A stretch of DNA of 53,650 nucleotides, taken from Chromera velia. Its lineage: Eukaryota > Sar > Chromeraceae. A program made the position numbers and the translations under genes. Shown in pieces: positions 31,956 through 41,171 of the stretch (the first letter of the stretch is position 1; each line of letters starts with the position of its first letter). The stretch spans positions 23,929 through 77,578 of the forward strand of contig JAHBMJ010004770.1 in assembly GCA_018398765.1 (NCBI GenBank), in the 5' to 3' direction. The notes under the pieces were generated by a model. It saw only the letters and a program-made list of their open reading frames with translations, had not been told where the DNA came from and did no database searches.

Positions 31956-32464
31956 AGGAAAAAGAGAGAAAAGAGGGGAAAGATTAACTCATATGGTCGT
32001 CTGTTTCTGTGTGTTTATTGGAGTTTTCATTCTCCACACAATGATGCTTTGTCTCTGTGACGTACATACATACACTGACATGGACATCCGTATGCCCTAT
32101 GTTCAACGTATGTCCTTCCTTGCAGGCCCACTTTGCGGGCGTGGCGCTGCACATTTGTAAACCGACCAGGCAATTCTCCTGAACAGTGGTTTGAGGAAAC
32201 AACTGTGGAGCCTCTTTGAAGAAGAAAAGGCAAGCAGCTGACAGCCGTGAATTAATGAAGCCTTTCGCTTTTATTATAAATATAGGCCCTGGCCCTTGAA
32301 TTGTGACCAAAAACGCTTTTTCTAGTATAAATCAAAATATATGATACATAAAAGATTTTAGCTAGTATAAAACACTTTTATATCGTCTAACAATTTATAT
32401 TCTATACAAAAATTTCAATCAATGTTTATACTTGGTTCTCAAACTGTTTGATGTTCGATATCAG

Positions 32465-33000
32465 GCCTTATACTACCTTATACCAGGCAGGTTGAGCAAG
32501 AGAGTGCCTCCAAGCTTCATGTTTACACACATGGTCACATGGTGATAAAACTGGCAGAGAAGCTCCACATCGTCAGGATGATTTATGTTAAAAACTGTAT
32601 TTATCTACTGAGTTTCATGTCCAGAAGGAATCTTTCTGACTCTCAGTTTGTCCAAAGAGTATCTCCGATGTGTGCTTGCTCTGTAGTGATTGTGGTGCAT
32701 ATCGTATGCACAGCGAATGTTAGCATGAGTCACAATTGGAAAAAGGTTTGCTGCTCCACACTGCTCATACTGACTACCAAAAATATTTCGAATTTCATTT
32801 TTAATAGCATTATTGGCCTGTTTTTGCGTCTAATTAAATTGATATTTCCACGCTTTAGCTTGAATGATCGGCAAAATTCTACTGTGGAAAAGTTGTTTGC
32901 ACTGTGCATTAGAAGTAAAGGTAGCACCAGAATTTTGCGGACGGGGCACCATAGTGATAGTACGTGCGCAAGCCACGCGCCTATCCATCAGCTGCCCCCT
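32465..33000 (-). pseudogene. Decayed reading frame, unidentified
   Basis: On the minus strand one frame reads with balanced protein-like composition from about 33000 to 32465, broken by TAG codons between ...KYQFN and TQKQ, between ...GHETQ and INTVF, and near the end. Segments such as IRCAYDMHHNHYRAST and HPDDVELLCQFYHHVT look like real protein rather than noise, but I cannot name a family. The stops could each come from CAG by one C to T change. The overlapping plus-strand open frame is rich in Cys, Ile, Val and Phe and is more likely the shadow. A mobile-element origin is plausible given the neighbours. Confidence 0.3.
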
Positions 33001-33029
33001 ACGATCTACTTCAGTTTTTTGAAGGAAAA

Positions 33030-33095
33030 AAAAAAGCCGCGAGATGGCTACTTATAGGCAGTCCCGGGTTCAAGCCCGACCGTGGTCACTTTTTT
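33030..33095 (+). repeat. tRNA-like element with box B and T-run
   Basis: GGGTTCAAGCCCG matches the Pol III box B, a weak box A (GATGGCTACTTATAGG) lies about 20 bases upstream, and a run of seven T follows (33089-33095), as in a Pol III terminator. The box A to box B gap is too short for a tRNA and no acceptor stem is found, so this is probably the 3' part of a tRNA-derived SINE. Confidence 0.35.
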
Positions 33096-33233
33096 TCTAG
33101 TATGTTTTCAACCTATTTTTGCGCCATCGTTACGCATGTCATCGCGTGCGGCCGCGCACGCTATGTAAGCGCTCAGACGGCTTTCAGATAGGGCCCCACT
33201 TGGAGTGACCCATTTTTTTTGCAAAAAAAAATT

Positions 33234-33255
33234 NNNNNNNNNNNNNNNNNNNNNN
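33234..33255. other. Assembly gap (22 N)
   Basis: Unresolved bases flanked by A and T homopolymers. Single unresolved bases also occur at 34899 and at 38498, the latter inside a G run (38490-38511). Confidence 1.
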
Positions 33256-33684
33256 AAAAAACAATACAGATGCTTCAGTACAGCCAAAGCACCTATATCA
33301 TGGTCAAGCTTGACCGGTCATAATTTAAGGGCCAGGGCTTATATTTCAGAACAGATTTGAGTAACAATACTAATAGTAAAATTTCTATTTGGGTTCTCTA
33401 TGTTGCTACGCGGTTCTACATACATGGCTCTGCATGGCTTGCTCTCAGACTGGCCATATCATCATTTCACATACTCAACTGCACTCCTTGCCTCCAGGAA
33501 AATGCCAGTCTCTAGTGTTAGTCTACTCATTCATCCTCTTACCATCAATCTGTTCTTTTACCTTTCTTTTCTACAGTAGTATTACACTAGCTACTAACCG
33601 ACTGAATTAATTCTGCATGCATGTCGCACATGTACATTGATGTATGCGCGGGATCCTGATATTCCTGCACGCGTCTGTATATAC

Positions 33685-33760
33685 CCCCTTGCTCCAGCGG
33701 TTACGCGCCGCCGCGCGCCACTACTCAAACGCTGACTTCGATCCTGGACCAACTCTTGAC
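33685..33760 (+). repeat. tRNA-derived SINE-like element
   Basis: GCTCCAGCGGTTACGCG is close to a tRNA D-arm/box A, and ACTTCGATCCTGG about 45 bases later is close to box B. The anticodon arm between is GC-rich and unpaired, so it is not a working tRNA. The surrounding 33256-34280 has no supported gene. Confidence 0.4.
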
Positions 33761-34284
33761 CCGTCACAGTGCCACTTCAAGGCATGGCTACTTCTTGCAC
33801 TTGTTCTTACAATCCTGTGAAAGCAAGCATCCTGAATTTCACTCTAATTATCGCTATCATTATTTTTAGACTATGAATGAATGAATGAAGTTGGCTTTGC
33901 TAAAGTGGAGCCATGCTCCCAGCAACCTATGTTCATGCAAGAGATCGTCAATCACTCAACTCTAGAGATAAGGCTAAGCGCGAGATCTCCTGAAGTGCTC
34001 GCTTGGTGAGCTCACAAGCAGTATGCACATTGGATATGGCAATAGAAGACTCGAACAGAAGAAGAAAAGGTCGCGTTCACATAGAAACAGGCGTGCACAG
34101 TGAGTAACAAAGATCGCAAACGGCTCTGCATACTTCATACGGATCAACTTGTAAAGCCAAAAGCAGCATCTTCCTCGCTTCTGTTTCGGCTGCATCCGAT
34201 CCCTTAATTCCTTCTCTCTGAATTTTTTGCTTCACTTCCTTTCCTTCTACCACTTTGTTTAGTTTATTTCTTACTTCTACCTAA

Positions 34285-35280
34285 TTGGAGCATACTGAAA
34301 GCCGGTGCCAGAGATTATCAATTTTTCTTCTATTTGAACAACCCTCTACCAGACAAAACACCTCTCCCAGAGAGTTAACCCCCCCCGTCAGACCCTTCCG
34401 ATTTAGTGTTAATGCCCTTAGGAGTGGCTTAATCTTCTCACATAAGGCACTTCTCGGCAGACAGGATATCCGTACCTTGGGGTCATTCTTTGAAGACAAA
34501 AGAAATAGAGAAGAATATGAAGAAGACGGAAGAGCTCTCTGTAGTCCTGATAAAGAGGCAGACAGGGGGAAGTTGCCCTTTTCTTCCCTGTCTCCCCTTT
34601 TTATGCATTCCATTCCCCAGGCATCCTTAATTTTAGTAGAAACAAACAAATTCCCCTTCGGGGCCCGTCTTTCTGAGCTCCGGACAGGGAGAGATGTCAA
34701 AAAGTCAAGGCCTGCCTATCTGAACAAACCATTGACAGCTCGTCTTTGCTTCTGCCCCGCTGGTCCCTTCCATGAATTCAAAAGAGCCTAAGGAATACAG
34801 AGATGCAAACGGCTAAGTACAATCCAGAATGAAGCAAAAAGAGTATACAAGAGCGTGCGAGCAGACATTAAATTAACAGACAAAAGAGAGGGTACACGNA
34901 AACTCCTGACCGGAAGTCGGGCTGCCCATCGAACAAACCGGAGCCGCAAGTTGTTAATCGCCTCCCAGTCTCCTTGTCTTATCGAAAAGCACTTCAGACT
35001 ATAGAGTGCTACCGGTTCCTCGTACGCCATCAGTAGCTGCATCTTTCCCCCGAGAGGCAACCCAGACAGACTCGCAGCCAGACCAATCACCGCCCCCATT
35101 GCACGCTCTGCACTGCGTAGGCGTGTTTCAATCGACCGAGCTTTTCCCCAAGAGGCAACCCAGACAGACTCGCAGCTAGACCAATCACCGCTCTCATTGC
35201 ATGCTCTGCACTGCGTAGGTGTGCTTCAATCAACCAAGTCAAATCCCCTCCCTCAAACAGAAGGCAACCCAACATTAATT
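34285..35280 (-). pseudogene. Dead non-LTR (LINE-type) retrotransposon, C-terminal part
   Basis: Minus-strand fragments line up with the end of a LINE polyprotein. From 35275 down they give LGCLLFEGGDLTWLIEAHLR and GLAASLSGLPLG, then ALYSLKCFS and DWEAINNLRLRFVRWAARLP, the thumb and post-RT layout (YLG-like motif, LPLG, L-Y-x-x-x, qrr-x-x-R). Further on, 34281-34700 ends in C-x4-C-x10-H-x4-C (CLVEGCSNRRKIDN...), the Cys/His motif typical of LINE C-termini. Frame shifts, stops and one N interrupt it, and a 98-base tandem duplication (35044-35240) shifts the frame. The RT catalytic part and the 5' end are absent or unrecognisable. Confident as retroelement debris; clade unknown. Confidence 0.55.
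35044..35240. repeat. 98-base tandem duplication
   Basis: Two copies share GCAACCCAGACAGACTCGCA and the rest of the unit with a few mismatches, offset 98 bases. As 98 is not a multiple of three, it breaks the LINE reading frame on the minus strand. Confidence 0.85.
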
Positions 35281-35837
35281 CGACTTAAAACTAACCTGTA
35301 TAAAAAGGAACTAAATAGAAGTAGATTAAGGTTCATACTAAAAATTTTTTTAAAAAGAAAACTGAGTTTTCTATTTTAAAGAAAATGTGTGTGTGACCTC
35401 CTTGAACCTAACGACCATTTAAAAGTTCAAGCCGCATTTTTGGATAAGCTTGAAAGTCTGTGCCGCAGGCGTGGATCATTTACATTATCTTGAAAGCCAA
35501 AGCTACATATCTGGGCGGTCTCTTGACCATCTACGCCGCAGGCGTGGATGGTCTCATGAAAAACGATGCCGTAGATAGAGATCATCTTGATTACATTTTT
35601 TTAAGTGGTACTTAGGTTCAGGGAGGTTGTGTGTGTATTGAAGTACATACACTCATATCATTACTAGAACTTTTTATAGAAGTTTGGGAAGCAAAATGTT
35701 AGGCCAGCTGCCAGCTAAGCCAAATACACAATGCAAGACAGCCTCTTGTGTTAGATGGTATCGATTCTGCTTCCAGATTTGTGTTGCACCACTTTCGATG
35801 CACGCGAACAACAAAATGTTGCGAGCAATGCGCTCTC

Positions 35838-35965
35838 CGGCGCCGCCGCGGCCGCTGGGCCGGACCCTTGGACGCGCGCCGGGCACTCGCGCGCGAAAGA
35901 TGGTCACTCGCGGTTTGAGCCGCGCGTTTGACTCGCGGTTTGAAACTTTGAAACTTTGAGCCATG
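35838..35965. repeat. GC-rich island with box-B-like repeats
   Basis: A block of GCCGCCGCGGCCG-type sequence is followed by ACTCGCGGTTTGA repeated about 55 bases apart (near 35907 and 35930) and GAAACTTT twice in a row. GGTTTGAGCCGCG resembles box B. AT-rich sequence without a gene lies upstream (35281-35837), where CGCAGGCGTGGAT occurs twice (about 35464 and 35536). Confidence 0.4.
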
Positions 35966-36714
35966 CACGGTTTGGCCAACCGAGCCAACAGCTATAGGAG
36001 GAGACGGGAATTTCACTCAGAAAATAACACCGGCCACACGAGAGTCGGATTGGCCGCGCAGTGGCCGTGCAAAAGTTGGTGAGTAGGGTCTGACTTCTGT
36101 ATGTCACCTCTCCTTCCTTTCTCCACATAAAATCCGCGCCTATTCCGGCCCTCTTCTCAAAGAGCCGGTCGTATAGCCTTGGACGAGGGTCGTTTACTTC
36201 TTCTTCGTGGTCCATCACTTCCTGTAACGCCGAGGATAAACGGACTGGCGCCTCTTCAGACGTGTAAGTGGGGACATGGTCAGCGGGGGGCTTACGTATT
36301 AATTCTGCTGCGTCATTCACGAAATCGTGATGTGCGAAAAATGTTGAGACTGCACTTGTCTCTCTCCCCCCTGCACCCCGTCTCTCTCTCGCATACAAGT
36401 GACGAGTTGGTGAAATTACATTACCTGGTTGCCTCCTGGCCTAGGTGTGCCTCTGCTCTATGTTCACGCACAGGAAATCGCTCAATGCGTCGTATGTCCC
36501 GATCCCTGATGTGCCCCTCTCCTGCACAGGTTTCCGAAGCATACCTCGCCCCACTTCCGACACCCCTGGATAGTGTCTGTGACACAGCTGCAACCACGGT
36601 ACCTCCACGTAGTTCCACAAACGACCTCGGCATCTGGACGGGAGCCTGCCAATTGTGCTGGCGTGCGTCAAATCGCCTGTCCAAGATCCTGTGAAGCTTG
36701 TTGAGTTCCTTCAC
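35904..36714 (-). CDS. Tentative two-exon gene or pseudogene, unknown
   Basis: Two minus-strand open stretches have ordinary protein composition: 36714-36443 (HRILDRRFDARQHN ... HLGQEATR) before a GTAATG donor, and one from about 36361 (FFAHHDFVNDAAELIRK ... RPRLYDRLFEKRAGIGADF) to a stop at 35904. A phase-2 join using an AAG acceptor near 36362 keeps the frame open. No domain is recognised, and the 3' part runs into the GC island, so the true end may be earlier. It would be divergent from the peptidase-LRR gene with overlapping 5' regions. It could also be debris of a repeat family. Confidence 0.28.
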
Positions 36715-36753
36715 GCCGTAGAGTTCCTCCGCGTTGCGAGTTCCGTGGACGAC

Positions 36754-38421
36754 ATGTTCTCCTCTCTGTTAAGGGCTGGTGTTGTGCTTCTCCTTGACAC
36801 TGCCCGCCGGCTGTTTGAGGAGAGCGAGGAGGACGTGCAGATGCCAAACGCTGCAGTGCACGAGTCTGACCTCGAAGATTTTCTTGACGAGGAGGAGCGG
36901 AGTTACCAAGACCCATGCAGGACGACGGGTACGATCACAAGCTTGGGACAGCTTACAGATGTGCGAGACCAAGGTCACGCGCAAGACCTCCCCTTCAACC
37001 GCGAAGCTGGGGGAACCTGTGCCCTCAATTCAGTCGCCACACATGTCCGTCTTGTGATGTGGCAGAGTGGTTGGCCCCCGATGTCGATTCCCGAGCACCG
37101 AGATCTTGTGCACGTGATGCTACTCTTCCGGCCGGGGTACGAGGAGAGGTATCCCGAATTCAGCCGCACTCAACGTGCACTGCAGTTTGCCTCAGACATG
37201 TACGGTCTCGAGCATCGTGAGATGCACTTGAGAGAGGTGGAAACGCAGCTGAGGAACGGGGCAGCGGTGTCACTGAGCATGCGGTGGCCCGAAAATTCGA
37301 AGGATTGGGCTAGACGATACGGCACAGGGGCGATCCCTCGTGCAGACTTGGAAGGAATGGAATTTTCCGGCAGACACTCGGTCATCGCATTGAGGATCAC
37401 AGAGAGCGATGGGGTGCCGTGTCTTCTGATCAAAAACAGTCACGGGATTGATTGGGGCGATAGAGGATTTTTCGGAATACCCGTCAGCGCCCTCAAGTTG
37501 AAGTGCCTGGAGGTCAAGGCCTACGAGCTTCAGAGCCCCAGACGAATTGACACCCTCGGCAGCATACCACAGTTGAGGTGGACACCGGATCTGGAGACTA
37601 TCAGGTTTTCCAACTGCCCTCTCGGTGACAATGGTGTTGAAATCGTTGCACAGGCCCTCGAGCACTTGGCTGACTCAGAGGAGAAAGGGAGTTGCGAGTG
37701 GCAAGTGGATGAACTCGAGTTTGAGGGGTGTGAGATAGGCCCGCGAGGTGTGAAGAGCCTCTTTCGTTCCTTTCTGACGATGAGTATCAAAGACCGGCTT
37801 TTCTTGACTCACCTTTCCATTGACGGCCTCTGTGACCAAGGGTTGCGGAAGGTGGCAAGAGGTTTGAAGACCCTCAGCATATTTTACGACCTGAAAAACC
37901 TCTCTATCGGTGTGCAGCTCGAGGGGGGGGTTTCCAAGGGAGCGAGCAAGCTGATTTCTGTCTTGGCTGCAGAGAGAACAAAATTCGATTCACTCCGCAT
38001 TCCTGCAGACCTGCTGCATGCTCTGCCGACCGATCTCTCTGGTCGGAACGGAAACCTCTGTAAAGTGAATGTCTTGTCGGTGTACGACTGCGACATCGAA
38101 GCGATCGACAAGATCATCGATCTCTGCAGGGAGGGAAGGGGTCAGTTGTTGAGGGTGAAGAAAAAATTGAGCTTGAGGATGAGGTGCAGCGAAAACGCAG
38201 AGGAGGATGCAGAGCACATCATTGGGTGTTGTGGCGAGGCACCATTCTCAACGCTGCAGGAGCTGTGTCTCTCCCAGAACTTCTTTCAAGACACGGAGGC
38301 GCTGCTCTTGGCAGAGGCAATGGAAGAGGACTTCGCGCACCTCAGAAAACTCGACCTCCAACACAATCAAATATCTGCTGAAGTGAAAGAAAGAATTGGG
38401 ACAAGTAGAGTTACCGTATGA
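36754..38421 (+). CDS. Papain-like cysteine peptidase fused to leucine-rich repeats
   Basis: Single open frame of 555 codons from the first ATG at 36754; the frame is open further upstream without an ATG. After a short acidic pro-like region, the first 270 residues follow the C1 papain plan: VRDQG with Gln73 (oxyanion hole), GGTCALNS with Cys89, GRHSVIAL with His208, and KNSHGIDWGDRGFF with Asn228. All four active-site residues are present, though Ser-Trp after the Cys and the Trp of KNSWG are changed. From about residue 280 to the end are irregular RNI-type leucine-rich repeats (LETIRFSNCPLGDNG, LRKLDLQHNQIS). No signal peptide or membrane segment is seen, so a cytosolic enzyme with a ligand-binding LRR is likely. 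Proteolysis itself and its targets are inferred from the family. Confidence 0.72.
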   Translation: MFSSLLRAGVVLLLDTARRLFEESEEDVQMPNAAVHESDLEDFLDEEERSYQDPCRTTGTITSLGQLTDVRDQGHAQDLPFNREAGGTCALNSVATHVRLVMWQSGWPPMSIPEHRDLVHVMLLFRPGYEERYPEFSRTQRALQFASDMYGLEHREMHLREVETQLRNGAAVSLSMRWPENSKDWARRYGTGAIPRADLEGMEFSGRHSVIALRITESDGVPCLLIKNSHGIDWGDRGFFGIPVSALKLKCLEVKAYELQSPRRIDTLGSIPQLRWTPDLETIRFSNCPLGDNGVEIVAQALEHLADSEEKGSCEWQVDELEFEGCEIGPRGVKSLFRSFLTMSIKDRLFLTHLSIDGLCDQGLRKVARGLKTLSIFYDLKNLSIGVQLEGGVSKGASKLISVLAAERTKFDSLRIPADLLHALPTDLSGRNGNLCKVNVLSVYDCDIEAIDKIIDLCREGRGQLLRVKKKLSLRMRCSENAEEDAEHIIGCCGEAPFSTLQELCLSQNFFQDTEALLLAEAMEEDFAHLRKLDLQHNQISAEVKERIGTSRVTV

Positions 38422-41171
38422 AAAGCATCAAGCAGAAAAACGGGAAGCAAAGTGAAAAGAGCTTGGTATCCGTTTCTTGACTTTTTTTTGGGGGGGGNGG
38501 GGGGGGGGGGGGACGGCCTAGAGTACAGCAGAGTATCTACGTACCGGCCCCTGTTTTCTTTGCAACTGCGAGGCCTGATACAGGAATGCAAATCGCACCC
38601 GGCGCTAGGGGGCATGCCTGGGACGTGTGGGAGCCAAATTGAGTAAACCTTCGCGGGCCATGCCAAGCACACTGGCAATGCATGCGTACCACCAGCTTTC
38701 TTTCTTTTCTTTTATTAACTTTCTCTCTTTTTGTTTTTCTTCATTTCTTCTCTTTCTTTGCTTCCTTTTTCTCCAAAAATCCTCCATTTCGTCTGTGTAA
38801 GGAAGCGACAGAAAGCGGGTGGCTTTTCGTGAACGTTTGAAATCTCAAAAAGAGGGAGCAGACAACAGTCTGAGACAGTCTTTTGCATGCATGAATCTGC
38901 ACAAAACATACTCGTCAAGTGAACAAGATATTGACAGCACTCAGTCTGCATGTGGTTTTTTTTGGAAATTTTTCCTTCCGCTCCTGCTTTGATTTGCGTG
39001 CTGTTGACGCTGAGCAGCAGATTTCATTCCCTACAATTCAGTGCACCTGCTCGGAACGACACTCGCGACGCCCTATCATTTGAATCGAGCGGCGCGATTC
39101 GAGCCGCCTGTTTTGCAGTTGGCTAGGGAGCTGGCCCGGGTCTCTAAGCCTGAGGCGAGCATTACATTGCAAGCATAATGCTGCATAAAAGCTAGCATAA
39201 AAGGTTCTTTGCATAAAACATGATAAACGCTAGGATAAACGTGACGTACTGTCTTTATTTGCAGTGTCGTTTGCAATGTTAACTTTGCACTGTGTTAAGT
39301 TCGATCTACTAGTACATTGTTATACCTCAAGTTATAACTTGTGCTAGCATGGTAGATTATTAATGAATCATGCAAATAATAATGCAGCAAATCTAATCTA
39401 ATAGTAATTTTCATTTAAAAATATATCATTCAATATCATAATTTACTTCATATTGTGATAGCTAGTGAAATCACTGAAATGTTGAGAAATTAGAGTAAAT
39501 TTCTGAAAAAGTAAAACATATGGTCCAAATTCTAGTTCAAATTAGTTCAAATTTTTTATATCAGACTTATATAATATTTTTATAATAATATAATATTTCT
39601 ATAAAGTTTTTCCGATTAATCATAATAATTAATATTTAATAATAATAATGATGATGACGATGATTAAGCGTTAAATCCTAGACCCAGCGACGCCAATGTC
39701 ACGCCATCATACGTCGCCATGTAGATGCCAAGCCACCAACAAGGCTTGAAGAACATATTTCTAACGTATTTCTTCAACTTTTTTGTATAAGGTAACAAGG
39801 TTATGCACAACGAAGATGTTACTGACTTAATACTGAGTGCACAAGCGGTCACTTAGCGGTGGTTTGCTACTTAATTTGTTCTGCTATACATGGGCCTCAA
39901 TCTAGCATAATCTAGCACTTCCATATTGACTTTTTCGACCGTAAACGTAACATATCATTGTATAACACACGCCATAAACAAACATGTACTTGCGATTGCT
40001 GTGACACCACTTCGGTTTTGCATGATGCATAACTCCTCAGAGCGAATCTCAACGACATTTCTTCCATGAAGTGCCCTGACAAGCGACATACAAGCGACTC
40101 AAAACGACTGCATGCATAAGTGAAATTGCCTTCAGTCTTGAATTAGAAAAGGACAATTGACATATCAAATCGATCCAGGAAAGAAGGAATGTACCTACGT
40201 GTCCTCAGGGCCGGGCTGTGTGTTTCCTAGCTCCTCCTTCTGATCCTATCCTGCATCTCCTTCCCCCCAAAAATACGCAGGGAGGCGAAAGGGAAACACA
40301 AGCTCGTGACACATTTTGGGAGCAACAAACTGAAGCAGGCTGGGTGTGGGCCTCTGTCTGTGTCGGTGTCTATATGTGTGTGTGCGCGCTCGGGGGGGTC
40401 GAGGGGGTATCCTGCAGCAGCCAGGAAAACCGGACACACGAAGGCACACAATCCTTCCTGCTGTGAGGCACAAAATCAGAAATGGCCCAAATCGTTTGGA
40501 CCTACGTCTTCTGTTTCCGAGAGGAGAGGAGAATGACGAAGGGAAGTCTACTCGATCCGCTCGGGTTGCCATTGACTCACGAGACCCCCTCCCGCCCCCC
40601 GGGGAAATGCACAGCCAGTAAGAGCAGGGGTGCGGAGCCGGGAGGCCCCCCTCAGCCGTGCCCATCCATCTCGCTTTCTTTGATGAATACCACGAAATCG
40701 AGGTGAGGGTTGAACGATATATTCAAGCAACGGCAACGCCAAATCACCACGTCGGCTTACTTAACTGAGAGTGTCTATGAGACCACTTTCGAACTCGATC
40801 ACTCAGCTTCCTGACTCCACCTGCTTTCTCCCTCGCCCCACTTTACCCTTCACTTTCTTTTCCTTCCTTTCCCTTCACTTCACTTTCCTTTCCTTTCCTA
40901 TGGCTCCCTAGAGGGCCGCAGTCAAGGAATGTACCGACTGCTCAGAAGCAAAAATCAAAAAAGCTTCGTTTGCACACACACAGAATGTAAGGAGACCAAA
41001 AAGAAGAGAGAAGACCTTCCGAAGTGTCTACAAGCCAAATCCAAACTGAATGAAAAAAACTCAAACAAAAACCCAAAAGAGGGGCCTAATTATAAGCGAA
41101 AGAAGAAAAAGAGAGAGAAAATTGAACAAGAAAGACAAAAGGAGTCAACTCTCCCCCCTTTCCAACTGCTT
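38422..41171. other. Intergenic region, no gene supported
   Basis: The region contains a G run with one N (38490-38511), AT-rich DNA with many stops (39290-39680), pyrimidine-rich CTTTCC repeats (about 40850-40900) and Lys-rich open frames of low complexity (40929-41180). At 39085-39165 GATTCGAGCCGCC and GGCTAGGGAGCTGGCC look like parts of a tRNA-derived repeat but do not fold convincingly. Confidence 0.5.

Noticed and set aside
32539-33057. 172-codon plus-strand open frame
   Set aside because: Its composition is Ile/Cys/Val/Phe-rich, and the minus strand reads more like real protein over the same bases.
33030-33095. Working tRNA gene
   Set aside because: Box B and a T-run are present, but there is no acceptor stem, the T-arm pairs poorly and the A to B distance is too short.
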